Below are positions 49,594 through 59,355 of a stretch of DNA of 64,000 bases, in pieces. Below the pieces are notes generated by a model. It was not told the DNA's origin. It worked only from the letters and a program-made list of their open reading frames with translations, and did no database searches. This DNA comes from Selenomonas ruminantium AC2024. Its GTDB lineage: Bacteria; Bacillota; Negativicutes; Selenomonadales; Selenomonadaceae. The stretch covers positions 248,001-312,000 of the forward strand of contig NZ_JIAC01000001.1 of the NCBI RefSeq assembly GCF_000687995.1, written 5' to 3'. The translations under genes and the position numbers were made by a program. Each line of letters starts with the position of its first letter. The first letter of the stretch is position 1.

Positions 49594-49686
49594 GCTCAGT
49601 GGGGGCGGAGGTGGTAAGCAACAAGTACATCGATGTTCTTGTAACGGGAGTAACGGATTCGATGCAATAACCCAGGCCGTACCTTT
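49594..49686. repeat. Partial R2-like arm and linker next to R3
   Basis: TGGGGGCGGAGGTGGTAA near 49601-49618 and its flank TTGTTACAGCTCAG match the inverse of the right edge of R2, and CAAGTACATCGATGTTCTTG (about 49622-49641) matches the R1-R2 linker. The rest of R2 is missing, so this looks like a composite R1-linker-R2 unit that has lost R2. Confidence 0.75.
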
Positions 49687-49880
49687 GGGCGAATGGGGGA
49701 GTGCTTTTTCTGTAGGAGCGACTGTCTGAGCGCAGCGAAGACCGGCCCGCCGTAGGAAGTTACTAAGTTAATGCGCTGAAAGGAGCGCCGCCGGCCTGCC
49801 CGGCGCAGGTAACGAAACAGCTATAACCTTGCAGGGCGGGTCGTTTAGCGGAGACAGAAAAAGTACTCCCCCATTCGCCC
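49687..49880. repeat. Large palindromic element R3 (194 bp)
   Basis: 27-base arms at 49687-49713 and 49854-49880 pair with one mismatch. Interior GACTGTCTGAGCGCAGCGAA plus GCGCCG-CGGCGC hairpin and GTCGTTTAGCGG, all aligned with R1. No credible ORF. Confidence 0.87.
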
Positions 49881-49953
49881 CTGACAGCGTACAAACGGGA
49901 TATATTTTGCACAAATCCGCTTATAATTTCTTATAACACGACGCATATATTAA

Positions 49954-49982
49954 TTGACAATAGTATACCTCCCTGTTATAAT
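49954..49982 (+). promoter_or_regulatory. Consensus promoter of the lysA-like gene
   Basis: Perfect TTGACA (49954-49959), 17-bp spacer, perfect TATAAT (49977-49982), predicting strong constitutive transcription. Confidence 0.88.
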
Positions 49983-50035
49983 TAGTTACAAATTTACAGT
50001 TAATAATCATTCTCTCTACCAACAGGAGGAAAGCG

Positions 50036-51292
50036 ATGAGTAAAAAATATTTCCCTTTGTCCACTGACAAATTACATGAAGTCATCCAGAAATTCCCCAC
50101 ACCCTTCCATATATATGAAGAAAAAGCCATCCGCGAAAACATCCGTGCCCTGAAAGATGCGTTCAGCTGGGCACCGGCTTTCCATGAACAGTTTGCCGTC
50201 AAAGCCCTGCCCAATCCCCGCATTGTGCAGATTCTCCACGAAGAAGGCGCTGGCACCGACTGCAGCAGCCTCGCTGAACTCTTAATTTCCGAAGCCGCCG
50301 GCCTCAAGGGCGAGGAAATCCTGCTGACCTCCAACGATACACCCGCTGACGAATTCCAAAAGGCCGTGGAACTGGGCGCCATCATCAACTTGGACGACAT
50401 CACCCATCTGGACTATCTCGAAAAACACGCTGGCCTGCCGCAGGTGCTCTGCTTCCGCTACAATCCCGGGGACGAAGTCGAAGGCAACGACATCATCGGC
50501 CAGCCCACGGAAGCAAAATACGGCCTGACCCATGACCAGATGCTCGAAGGCTACCGCCGCGCAAAAGAAAAAGGCGTCAAGCGGTTTGGCCTGCACACCA
50601 TGGTCGCTTCCAACGAGCGCCGCACGGAAGCCTTCCTGCTCACAGCCCGGCTGATGTTCGATTTGGCGGTGGAACTCAAGGAAAAACTGGATATCTCCGT
50701 GGAATTCGTAAACCTTGGCGGCGGTTTCGGCATTCCCTACCGCCCCGAGGAAGAACCGCTGAACCTCAAGGAAATCGGCGAAGGCATCCATCAGCTGTAC
50801 AACAAGATGATGGTGCCCCACGGCCTTGATAAGGTCGCTATTATGACGGAAAGCGGCCGCGCCATGACCGGCCCTGCCGGCTGGCTGGTTTCCACGGTCC
50901 TGCATGAAAAGCATACCTACAAGGACTATATCGGTCTGGATTCCTGCATGGCTAACCTCATGCGTCCGGCTCTCTACGGTGCTTACCATCATATCACCGT
51001 AGCCGGCAAGGAGGACGCCCCCTGCGACCATGTTTATGATGTGACAGGTTCCCTCTGCGAGAACAACGACAAGTTCGCCATTGACCGCAAACTGCCGGAA
51101 ATCAATGTCGGTGATATCGTGATTATCCACGACACCGGCGCGCATGGCAGCGCCATGGGCTTTAACTACAACGGCAAGCTCTGGTGCGCAGAGCTGCTGC
51201 TCCGTGAGGACGGTTCCATTGAACTCATCCGCCGCGCCCAGACCATTGATGATTATTTCGCCACATTAAAATACCCGGGCTCACTGCTGTAA
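50036..51292 (+). CDS. lysA: PLP-dependent diaminopimelate decarboxylase-like enzyme
   Basis: 418 residues, fold type III decarboxylase. PLP Lys in EQFAVKALPNPRI near residue 55, phosphate-binding GGGFGIPYRP, and C-terminal half with SGRAMTGPAGWL and the Cys-containing TGSLCENNDKF. The overall match is to diaminopimelate decarboxylase (final lysine step) and not to the lysine/ornithine decarboxylase known from Selenomonas ruminantium, which differs around these motifs. AGGAGG precedes the ATG. Substrate specificity is inferred; the symbol is tentative. Stands alone after a very strong promoter. Confidence 0.83.
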   Translation: MSKKYFPLSTDKLHEVIQKFPTPFHIYEEKAIRENIRALKDAFSWAPAFHEQFAVKALPNPRIVQILHEEGAGTDCSSLAELLISEAAGLKGEEILLTSNDTPADEFQKAVELGAIINLDDITHLDYLEKHAGLPQVLCFRYNPGDEVEGNDIIGQPTEAKYGLTHDQMLEGYRRAKEKGVKRFGLHTMVASNERRTEAFLLTARLMFDLAVELKEKLDISVEFVNLGGGFGIPYRPEEEPLNLKEIGEGIHQLYNKMMVPHGLDKVAIMTESGRAMTGPAGWLVSTVLHEKHTYKDYIGLDSCMANLMRPALYGAYHHITVAGKEDAPCDHVYDVTGSLCENNDKFAIDRKLPEINVGDIVIIHDTGAHGSAMGFNYNGKLWCAELLLREDGSIELIRRAQTIDDYFATLKYPGSLL

Positions 51293-51307
51293 GTCCGGGC
51301 AAGAAAA

Positions 51308-52990
51308 TCACATATTGACCACTACACAATTCCGGCCATTATTCTTGGCCTGATACAAGGCACCATCGGCGCGCTTGAACAGCGTGGCGGCGGTGTCTTT
51401 TTCGTTCTGCCAAAGGGTGATGCCAATGCTACAAGTTATCCTATGGCCTGCAAAAACCATACCTTCCACCTGCTGGCGAATCTTCTCGGCCAAAACCTTT
51501 ATTTCCGTCAAATCGGCGCTGTTTACCAGCACGAGGAATTCCTCGCCGCCCCAGCGGACGCAGGGGTCGTCTTTGTCCAGCTGCTGCCGCACCACGGTGG
51601 CAAAGCCCCGCAAAACTGCGTCTCCGGTATCATGGCCATAATTGTCATTGATTTTCTTGAAGAAGTCAATATCAAGCATCAGCATGCCAAAGGGGATGTC
51701 TTTTTTCCGGGCCTTGGCGATAGCCGCCGCCAGTAAATCCTTCAGCTTGTTGCGGTTATAACAGCCCGTAAGCGCATCGGTTTCGGATTTTCGCTGTATG
51801 ACGGCCACTTCCTGTTCCAGCCCGGCCGTCTGCTGCAACAGGGATTCCTCGTGGCGCACCTGCTCCCGCAGGATGCAGATGACGAAGTACAAAAAGGCAT
51901 AGGCCCCCAACGGCGTCAGATACATACGCCATGGCAACAGATGATAGTGACCTGCTATCCCGTCAAACAGCCCGAGCAGGGTAAAGGCCACCGTGGGAAA
52001 CAGTACCGCCTTGCAGAGGGCATCCCCCTCCCTAGCTGCCTGTATGCACCAATAGATAGCAAAGCCTTCCCCAAAAGGCAGCAGCAGATAGAAGAAGGGC
52101 ATCAAGCCGTTCATGCTGTGCAGGCCTAAAGCCTCACCTGTCATAGCCGTCACAAAGAGCAGCACATTAGCTCCCAGCACGTATTTCATGCGGGCATAGC
52201 TTTTCCCCTTTAAGAGTTCCAACAGCACGAGATTGGAGGTGATGGGCAGCAGATAGGCAAAAATGCTCAGCATGTACCACCAAAAACGCGGCCAGTCCCC
52301 AAAGAGACTTTTCACGTTGGAAGCACTGACACACCAGAACACAAACACCGTCATAAAGAGGGTGATATACGCGTAGAGCCGTTTCCATCCCTGCGGATTG
52401 AAGTAGTAATAGAGGAACATGATAAAGATGATGGCCAGACCGACGGGAATCGCGATGACCAGCGGAATATCCGAAAAAAAGAGCTGGCTCATCTGAACCT
52501 GTTCTGTATCTACCGAAAACATACTAAACCAGCCCAAGTCTTTGGCAGCATGGGCATAGAGCTCAATCACCAATAGCTGCTGGCCGGAAAACTCCGGCAG
52601 ATGAACCATATAGGGCTGTGAGCCTTCATCAAAACGCTGTGGCTGAAAACTGCCTGCCGAAAAGAAATACTCATCCCCCAGCCACATGCGCACCGCCTGT
52701 TTGGCTGTCAAAAAGAGCAGTATTTTCTTTTGCGGCTCTGTATCGTTCACCTTCACTGCCAAGAGCAGGCGGTCGGTGCCCTGCTTGAAGAGAGGCCGGC
52801 GTTCCAAATCAAAGAGGGGCCAGCTTTCCACATTCTGCCGGGCAAAATTCGGGGCGGCCGTGAAGGGGGCCCCCGTAAATTCATAGTAATGCCATGGGCC
52901 TTCGAGTTCAGCGGCTTGCGCACTGCCGCCTGCCAGCAGTCCCAGTCCCAAAACCAGGCAGAGCAAAATTCTATATATGCTTTTTCCCAT
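51308..52990 (-). CDS. Membrane diguanylate cyclase, paralog 1
   Basis: 560 residues. Signal peptide, a roughly 150-residue extracytoplasmic beta domain (7TMR-DISM-like), about seven membrane segments, a short coiled coil and a C-terminal GGDEF domain (about 405-560) with the active loop RWGGEEFLVLV and TDALTGCYNRNKLKDLL. It should make cyclic di-GMP in response to an external signal. No RxxD inhibitory site is evident before GGEEF. ATG at 52990 follows GGAGG. Third in the row of paralogs, 32 bp from the next. Confidence 0.9.
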   Translation of the reverse strand: MGKSIYRILLCLVLGLGLLAGGSAQAAELEGPWHYYEFTGAPFTAAPNFARQNVESWPLFDLERRPLFKQGTDRLLLAVKVNDTEPQKKILLFLTAKQAVRMWLGDEYFFSAGSFQPQRFDEGSQPYMVHLPEFSGQQLLVIELYAHAAKDLGWFSMFSVDTEQVQMSQLFFSDIPLVIAIPVGLAIIFIMFLYYYFNPQGWKRLYAYITLFMTVFVFWCVSASNVKSLFGDWPRFWWYMLSIFAYLLPITSNLVLLELLKGKSYARMKYVLGANVLLFVTAMTGEALGLHSMNGLMPFFYLLLPFGEGFAIYWCIQAAREGDALCKAVLFPTVAFTLLGLFDGIAGHYHLLPWRMYLTPLGAYAFLYFVICILREQVRHEESLLQQTAGLEQEVAVIQRKSETDALTGCYNRNKLKDLLAAAIAKARKKDIPFGMLMLDIDFFKKINDNYGHDTGDAVLRGFATVVRQQLDKDDPCVRWGGEEFLVLVNSADLTEIKVLAEKIRQQVEGMVFAGHRITCSIGITLWQNEKDTAATLFKRADGALYQAKNNGRNCVVVNM

Positions 52991-53022
52991 CTCACTCTGC
53001 CTCCTTTCCCTTTTCTCCGCTT

Positions 53023-54648
53023 TTATTCTACCGCCACCTGATTGCGGCCGTTGCACTTAGCTTTATAGAGAGCATCATCCATGCGGCGGAAGATGCCCAC
53101 CTGACTGTCGGTATCCGCATGCCACTGCGCCACGCCAGCGCTTACCGTAAGCTGCCGGTGACGGAAGAAGGGATGCACTTCCACCTGATGGCGGATTGTA
53201 TCAGCCAGCACACAGGCCTGTTTCACATCATATTTAGGACAGTAGATAACGAACTCCTCCCCGCCCCAACGGAAGAATTCCTGTTTTTCCGTCATCTGAC
53301 TACGCACGAGCTCCGCAAACTGCCCCAGCACCCTGTCTCCAGCTTCATGTCCATAAGTGTCGTTAACGTCTTTGAAGTAATCAATATCCAGCATAATCAG
53401 CGAAAACTTTTTGCCCGCCGTAATCTTTTGACGAATGAAATCTTCAAAAGCGCCCCGGTTGCGGCAGCCTGTCAGCTCGTCCATTTCCGCCCGCGCCATG
53501 GTGGCAGCAATTTCAGCCGTCAGTTCTTCCGCATGAGCCTCCAGTTCCCGTTCCCGCACAATCTGCTCCCGCACCATACAGATGACAAAGGTGGTGCAGG
53601 CATAGATACCCAACGGCAGCAGATAAAAATGCCAATTCCAGAAACGGGTGTAGAGCAGGACGCCATCTAACAATCCCAAAACAGCCATTACGACCATGGG
53701 CACCAGTGCAAATTTGGCGTAGGTGTTCCCCCGTCGAATGGACTCCCACATGCTATGAAAGACAAGTGCCTGTAAGCAGAGCAGGGAGCCATAGAGCAAC
53801 TGGCGGCAGACGAGCAGGCCGTCATGTCCTGTAAATTCGAGCAGCAGGGCCACACCAGCTAGCCCCGCATACCCCACCACGGTACGGTTAATGGCTGGGC
53901 GCAAATCCGCCTCCAATATTTCGGCCATCAGGGAGTTGGCCACCACCGGCAGCAGATAACAGAGGAAATTCTCCAGAAACCGCCAAACCACCGGCGCATC
54001 CCAAAGCAACTGCTTCACATTGGACAAGCTCACCGTCCAAATGCCGATTATCGTCATCAGCAAAATCAGCTTGATATTAAGCCAGCGGTGCGCCGCCCGG
54101 TTGAAAACATACATCAGGGTAATCATGGCCAGCAGAACTGCCACTGGCAGAGAAATCACATAGGGAAAATCCATCGAGAATATGCGCTTGGCCTGAGCCT
54201 CCTGGCTATCCACGATAAAGTTCTTAAACACCCCCAACTGATGGGAGTGATCCGCATAAAAGTGAAAGAGCAGCATGGTCTGATGGGGCACATATGGCAG
54301 CTCCATCAAATGCCATTTGCGGCCATGCCCCAGAAAGCGGGCAGAAAAATCACCATCGCTGTAAATTTTGCTGCCCTCCACAAAGACCTCCACTGCCTGC
54401 CCATCGGTTGAAAACAGCAGGGTATTCTTCTGCGGTTCCGTAGGCAGCAGAGGAACCTCTAGCCAAACCTCGTGCTTATCACCGGGGATTGGCGACTGGA
54501 AACGGCCAAAGTCAAAATACTTCCACTTGCCCTCGCTGTCCTCCGTCAGATACTGCCAGTCTTTGCCGATTACCGCAGCCTCGCCTGCGGACAGAAAAAA
54601 CAGCATACCAAAAAAGAGACACAATACAACTACGCTTATCCGCTTCAT
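53023..54648 (-). CDS. Membrane diguanylate cyclase, paralog 2
   Basis: 541 residues with the same layout as its neighbours: signal peptide, extracytoplasmic beta domain, seven membrane segments, GGDEF with RWGGEEFVIYCP and MDELTGCRNRGAFEDFI. Protein identity to paralogs 1 and 3 is moderate, higher in GGDEF than in the sensor half, suggesting old duplication and different ligands. ATG at 54648 follows GAAGGAGG. Confidence 0.9.
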   Translation of the reverse strand: MKRISVVVLCLFFGMLFFLSAGEAAVIGKDWQYLTEDSEGKWKYFDFGRFQSPIPGDKHEVWLEVPLLPTEPQKNTLLFSTDGQAVEVFVEGSKIYSDGDFSARFLGHGRKWHLMELPYVPHQTMLLFHFYADHSHQLGVFKNFIVDSQEAQAKRIFSMDFPYVISLPVAVLLAMITLMYVFNRAAHRWLNIKLILLMTIIGIWTVSLSNVKQLLWDAPVVWRFLENFLCYLLPVVANSLMAEILEADLRPAINRTVVGYAGLAGVALLLEFTGHDGLLVCRQLLYGSLLCLQALVFHSMWESIRRGNTYAKFALVPMVVMAVLGLLDGVLLYTRFWNWHFYLLPLGIYACTTFVICMVREQIVRERELEAHAEELTAEIAATMARAEMDELTGCRNRGAFEDFIRQKITAGKKFSLIMLDIDYFKDVNDTYGHEAGDRVLGQFAELVRSQMTEKQEFFRWGGEEFVIYCPKYDVKQACVLADTIRHQVEVHPFFRHRQLTVSAGVAQWHADTDSQVGIFRRMDDALYKAKCNGRNQVAVE

Positions 54649-54718
54649 CGTCTGCGCCTCCTTCTGCAAAAACTGCCTTCCTTTGCTATATAATTAGATA
54701 TTACCCGGTAAAATTCCT

Positions 54719-56449
54719 TTATTCTGATTCCTCATCACTGTAGAGATTTTTGAACCAGTGCAAATTGCTCTTCGGTTCCCGGCATACCCGGTTGCGCCCC
54801 GTGCGCTTAGCCATATAGAGAGCATCATCCACCCGCTTTAAGAGCTGTGTCTCCGAATCATCCGCACCATGCCAGGATGCCACGCCCAGACTGCAGGTAA
54901 TGCGAATCTTGCCGTCATAGAGCGGCGTGCTCTCCACCTTTTGGCGCAGCCGCTCCGCAATCATCATGGCCTCCTCACCAGTGCAATGACGGAACAGGAT
55001 GATGAATTCCTCACCGCCCCAGCGGACCAGCACATCCTTCTTCTTGATATTGTGCCGGATTACCTCCGCAAAACCGGCCAGCACTTCGTCTCCAACCTCA
55101 TGGCCGTAAGTGTCATTAACTGTCTTGAAAAAGTCGATATCCAGCATAATCACGGAGAAGGGCTCCTCCTCATTCTTATGCTGCAGGATTTCCGTGGCCA
55201 GCACAATCTCCAGCTTATTGCGGTTGTAGCACTTGGTCAGATTGTCCATGGTGGCCTTTTCTATGGCCTGGCTTACCTCCTGCTTAAGACCGGCCTCACG
55301 GTTCATCAGCATGCGTTCCCGCTTAATCTGATGGCGCATGATAAAGGCCACGAATACACAAAGCGAAAGGGTGGTATAGGGCAGTAAATAGCCATCAACT
55401 ACATACCAGTGGCGATAAAGGGAAATGCCATCCAATGTGCCGGCTCCCGCCATAAAGAGCAGGGGCACTGACACCGCCCTTGCATACATATTGCCCTGAT
55501 GGGCAGAACGGGCAATGGCATATAGTGCTGCCATTTCCAGCAGCGGCAGGAATGTATAGAGGAGCACCCTGCCCCGGCTCATGCCGTTGAAGCCCAAAAA
55601 CTCTGCGCCCACGGTGATAAACAAAAGCACCGCATAGATGAGTACCGTCCAGCGCACCATCTTCTTGTAGCTTCTGTCCACCACCTGAAAGATTACGATA
55701 TTGGCCAGAAGCGGCAGCAGATACTCCGACATCTGCATACTGAAGCGCCAGAACAGCGGCGCATCCAGCACATACTGCTTGGAATTGGTGGCACAAATCA
55801 TCCAGATAATGAACACCGTGATAAAGGCAATAAAGGAATTATAGAGTCTTTTGGGCGCAGCAGGACTGGTGGCGTAAATCATCATCATCACCAGCATGAA
55901 CACCGCCAACGGAATATTCATCAAATAGGGCACATCCTGACGGAAGATGCGCAATACCTGTTCCACATTGCCATCCAGCCAAATCTGGCCAAAGTACCCC
56001 AAGGTAGCATCCGAGGCCGAATAAGCATGAATCCTTAGTTCCCTGCCCCCGCTGCCATCCGGAATACTCACGATATGCCAGCGCTGTCCATAGGACATAA
56101 AGGCAGGCCGCATCTCCCCATAGGTATAAATACAGCTATCGCCCAGCCAGACTTCAAAAGCCTGATCGCGGGACTGAATCAGAAGCGACGCATCCCGCGG
56201 CATATCCTGTGGCAAATTGGTCTTGAGCCATACCTGCTGCGTATCGCTTTCCACCGGCGGATTCTGCGGGAAATCAAAAGGGCGCCAGGGCTCCCCTGCC
56301 GCTGCGCCTTCCTCTGTCTGCCAGAACCATTGCCCAGCCAATTCAGCCGCTATCCCCCGCATGGGCAGCAGCAGTATGCATACAAAAAAGAGGGAACAGG
56401 CCAGCCATAGCAATAAGGCCGTGCCTTTCAAAGCCGACTTTAATTGCAA
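54719..56449 (-). CDS. Membrane diguanylate cyclase, paralog 3
   Basis: 576 residues. N-terminal membrane anchor, beta-rich extracytoplasmic domain, seven membrane segments, GGDEF with RWGGEEFIILFR and MDNLTKCYNRNKLEIVL. TTG at 56449 follows GGAGGG six bases upstream. First gene of the three; the 70-bp gap to paralog 2 has no clear terminator, so all three may be one operon. The C-terminal tail beyond GGDEF is slightly longer than in the others. Confidence 0.9.
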   Translation of the reverse strand: MQLKSALKGTALLLWLACSLFFVCILLLPMRGIAAELAGQWFWQTEEGAAAGEPWRPFDFPQNPPVESDTQQVWLKTNLPQDMPRDASLLIQSRDQAFEVWLGDSCIYTYGEMRPAFMSYGQRWHIVSIPDGSGGRELRIHAYSASDATLGYFGQIWLDGNVEQVLRIFRQDVPYLMNIPLAVFMLVMMMIYATSPAAPKRLYNSFIAFITVFIIWMICATNSKQYVLDAPLFWRFSMQMSEYLLPLLANIVIFQVVDRSYKKMVRWTVLIYAVLLFITVGAEFLGFNGMSRGRVLLYTFLPLLEMAALYAIARSAHQGNMYARAVSVPLLFMAGAGTLDGISLYRHWYVVDGYLLPYTTLSLCVFVAFIMRHQIKRERMLMNREAGLKQEVSQAIEKATMDNLTKCYNRNKLEIVLATEILQHKNEEEPFSVIMLDIDFFKTVNDTYGHEVGDEVLAGFAEVIRHNIKKKDVLVRWGGEEFIILFRHCTGEEAMMIAERLRQKVESTPLYDGKIRITCSLGVASWHGADDSETQLLKRVDDALYMAKRTGRNRVCREPKSNLHWFKNLYSDEESE

Positions 56450-56484
56450 GGTTATCCCTCCCTCTTTGTTTGTTTTAATTTAAT

Positions 56485-57450
56485 TTATGCCAGCACGCGG
56501 GCAAGGCGTACCAGTTCCGGATTCAGCGTCTTGGTGTTGTTTACGGCATCAAAGAGATTTACGCCCACAACCTTGCCTTCATTGAAACCAAAGACCACAT
56601 TGGTTGCACCGGAGATAATGGCAAGCGCTGCCTTCTCACCCAGCATGGAAGCCTTGATACGGTCTTCAATGGTCGGAGAACCACCGCGCTGAATGTGACC
56701 AAGTACGGATACGCGGGTATCGATGCCCGTCTTGTCCTCAACCACCTTGCCGAGGCCCACAGCAGAGCCAGCGCCTTCTGCTACCACGATAATGCTGTAG
56801 CGCTTGCCGGCATCATACATAGCCTTGAGTTCATGGCAGATTTCATCGAGGTCATATTTCACTTCCGGTACGAGCACGTATTCAGCACCGCCAGCGATAC
56901 CAGCCATCATAGCCAGCCAGCCGGAGTTACGGCCCATAACCTCTACGAGCATGATGCGGCGATGAGCCGAAGCCGTATCGCGCAGCTTATTGATGGCATC
57001 GACAATGGTGTTGGCAGCCGTATCGCAGCCGATGGTGTAATCCATGCCCCAAACGTCGTTGTCAATCGTGCCCGGCAGGCCGACAATCGGCATGCCCGTT
57101 TCCTTGGACAGGAGAGAGCCACCAGTCAGAGAGCCGTCACCACCGATGATAACGAGGCCCTCAATGCCGCGTTTCACCAGATTATCAAAGCCCTTCTTGC
57201 GGCCTTCGGGAGTCTTGAACTCCATACTGCGGGCCGTGCCCAGGAAGGTGCCCCCTCGCTGAATCATATCGGACACGCTGCGGCTCGTAAGCTCTTCGAT
57301 ATTATCGTCAATCATGCCGGCATAGCCGTCATAGATGCCGTATACCTTTACCCCTTCATGCAGGGCAGTACGTACTACAGCGCGAGCTGCCGCATTCATC
57401 CCCGGGCTGTCGCCACCAGAGGTCATTACGGCAATTGCTTTTTTAATCAT
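56485..57450 (-). CDS. pfkA: ATP-dependent 6-phosphofructokinase
   Basis: 321 residues, the bacterial PfkA length. TSGGDSPGMNAAAR at the N-terminus, IIGGDGSLTGG (Gly at the position that marks ATP rather than pyrophosphate use), catalytic GLPGTIDND and substrate site EVMGRNSGWLA. Commits fructose 6-phosphate to glycolysis. Sits between the PTS operon and the diguanylate cyclases on the same strand. The roughly 170-bp region upstream contains the PTS operon terminator. Confidence 0.97.
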   Translation of the reverse strand: MIKKAIAVMTSGGDSPGMNAAARAVVRTALHEGVKVYGIYDGYAGMIDDNIEELTSRSVSDMIQRGGTFLGTARSMEFKTPEGRKKGFDNLVKRGIEGLVIIGGDGSLTGGSLLSKETGMPIVGLPGTIDNDVWGMDYTIGCDTAANTIVDAINKLRDTASAHRRIMLVEVMGRNSGWLAMMAGIAGGAEYVLVPEVKYDLDEICHELKAMYDAGKRYSIIVVAEGAGSAVGLGKVVEDKTGIDTRVSVLGHIQRGGSPTIEDRIKASMLGEKAALAIISGATNVVFGFNEGKVVGVNLFDAVNNTKTLNPELVRLARVLA

Positions 57451-57575
57451 GCAAACATCTCTCCTATATAGAAATCCATAACAAACAAAACTAATTCAAA
57501 ACATAACTATCTTTATTTTACGCAAGTCACTAGCAAATGTAAAGTATTTCCGCGCAATTTGTCGGGCTTAACACG

Positions 57576-57603
57576 AAAAACCTTCCCCGCAGGGAAGGTT
57601 TTT
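57576..57603 (-). terminator. Terminator of the mannose-family PTS operon
   Basis: 12-bp perfect stem AAAAACCTTCCC / GGGAAGGTTTTT with a four-base loop. Confidence 0.85.
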
Positions 57604-57619
57604 CTATAAAGTTTCTAAA

Positions 57620-58441
57620 TTACACCTTCATGATGCCCAGAGCATAGCAGATGATGCCCAGTGCGAAGAGACCGAAGATAATCCAGATTGCGTTGACTTT
57701 ACGCTTCAGGAGTGCCATGCAGGCAAAGGTCATGAGCAGAGGAACGAGGCCCGGCATCAGCTGGTCGAGGATACCCTGAACCGTCGTTACCACATGTTCG
57801 CCCTTAGCATTGGTGATTTCAGATACAACTACCGGAATGTTAACGGACGTCCATTTGTTAACGAGCGCGCCCATTACGAACAGACCGAGGATGGAAGCAC
57901 CTTCCGTAATCTTCTGCAGCTTGTTGCCAGCCACATCCTGTACAACATCCGTACCTTTGGCATAGCCGTACTTAATACCGTACCAGCGAACGCCCAAACG
58001 AATCAGGTTGAAGAGAACGAAGAACAGGATTGGGCCGATGATGCTGCCGGTCATAGCAAAGGAAGCACCGAGAGCAGCCGTAATCGGACGGAGCGTACCC
58101 CAGAAAATCGGGTCACCAACACCAGCCAGAGGGCCCATCATACCAACTTTGATACCGTTGATAACACCGTCGGGAATGTCAGCACCGTTGGCCTTCTTTT
58201 CCTCGAGAGCGGCCGTGATACCGATAATCGGAGCAGTTACGAACGGCTGCGTGTTGTAGAATTCCAGGTGACGTTTGATAGCCTGCTTCAGTTCTTCACC
58301 TTCATAGAGACGGCGCAGGATAGGAACCATACCGAAGCAGTAGCCCAGGCCCTGCATACGTTCCATGTTCCAGGAAGCCTGCAGGAAGTTAGAACGGACG
58401 AAAGTCCAGAAAAAGTCGCTAGAAGTAATCTTCTTTTCCAT
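57620..58441 (-). CDS. PTS mannose-family EIID component
   Basis: 273 residues. SFLQASWNMERMQGLGYCFG-type N-terminus (SNFLQASWNMERMQ) and GPLAGVGDPIFWGTLRPI are the IID signatures; C-terminal membrane helices (VPLLMTFACMALLKRKVNAIW). With IIC it forms the membrane channel. Sugar not identifiable from sequence: mannose, fructose, sorbose or an amino sugar are all possible. Last gene of the operon. Confidence 0.93.
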   Translation of the reverse strand: MEKKITSSDFFWTFVRSNFLQASWNMERMQGLGYCFGMVPILRRLYEGEELKQAIKRHLEFYNTQPFVTAPIIGITAALEEKKANGADIPDGVINGIKVGMMGPLAGVGDPIFWGTLRPITAALGASFAMTGSIIGPILFFVLFNLIRLGVRWYGIKYGYAKGTDVVQDVAGNKLQKITEGASILGLFVMGALVNKWTSVNIPVVVSEITNAKGEHVVTTVQGILDQLMPGLVPLLMTFACMALLKRKVNAIWIIFGLFALGIICYALGIMKV

Positions 58442-58477
58442 TATATTATCCTCCTCAAGTTTCAGCTCAGTGCAAAA

Positions 58478-59275
58478 TTAGTCCAGTTCGTCGTCAAGGT
58501 CGCTGGAGCTTGCAGCGGCAGCAGCCGGAGCAGCAGCAACTTCAGAATACTTCGGGTTGAGCTGGATGTAAACCACAGCGCAAACGAGGCCGATAACGCC
58601 CAGAGCAACCAGGTTGAAGTTCGTGAAAGCAGCGACAACGAAACCGAGGAAGAAGAACGGCATGAGGTACTGTGCGCCCATCATGTTGATAACCATTGCA
58701 TAACCAACAACTACGATGAAGCCACCAGCAACCTGCAGACCACCGGAGATAACGGGAGGAATAGCATTGAGCATGTCCTCAACAGCGCCCGTACCAACCG
58801 TCATAGCAACGAGCAGAGCGGGGATACCAACGCGGAGACCCTGCAGCAGCAGTGCGCCGTAGTTGCAGAGGTCGATACCGAAGAGGTTGCCTTCTTCAGC
58901 ATAATCATCAGCTTTGTGCTGGAATACCACGGAAACCGTCTTACAAATGATAGCCAGAACCTGACCAGCAGCAGCCAGCGGCATAGCGATTGCGATACCC
59001 GTTGCCACATCCTGATGGCTGGCAATTACGAGAATTGTGGAAATTACAGATGCCAAAGCTGCATCCGGAGCGATTGCCGCGCCGATGTTCATCCAGCCCA
59101 GAGCCATCATTTCCAAAGTACCGCCAATGATAATACCGGTAGTCATATCGCCTAAGATAAGTCCAGTAACGGTGCAAGCAATCAGCGGACGGTGAGTCTG
59201 CATTTCATCGAGGCAGGAACCCATACCCGCAATTGTTGCAAAAATAAAGATTAACAAAATTTGCATAGTGCCCAT
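58478..59275 (-). CDS. PTS mannose-family EIIC component
   Basis: 265 residues with eight or nine membrane segments. MGSCLDEMQTHRPLIACTVT and IIGGTLEMMALGWMNIGAAI are the IIC Man signatures that bind sugar. The C-terminus is Ala/Ser-rich and acidic (ending SSSDLDDELD). Follows IIB by about 80 bp. Confidence 0.94.
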   Translation of the reverse strand: MGTMQILLIFIFATIAGMGSCLDEMQTHRPLIACTVTGLILGDMTTGIIIGGTLEMMALGWMNIGAAIAPDAALASVISTILVIASHQDVATGIAIAMPLAAAGQVLAIICKTVSVVFQHKADDYAEEGNLFGIDLCNYGALLLQGLRVGIPALLVAMTVGTGAVEDMLNAIPPVISGGLQVAGGFIVVVGYAMVINMMGAQYLMPFFFLGFVVAAFTNFNLVALGVIGLVCAVVYIQLNPKYSEVAAAPAAAAASSSDLDDELD

Positions 59276-59355
59276 TATATATTCCCTCCATTATGATAAT
59301 CCTGCGGTGACGGGCCGGCATACACCCCAGCCCGCCGCCGCAAAAATACGGCCAA

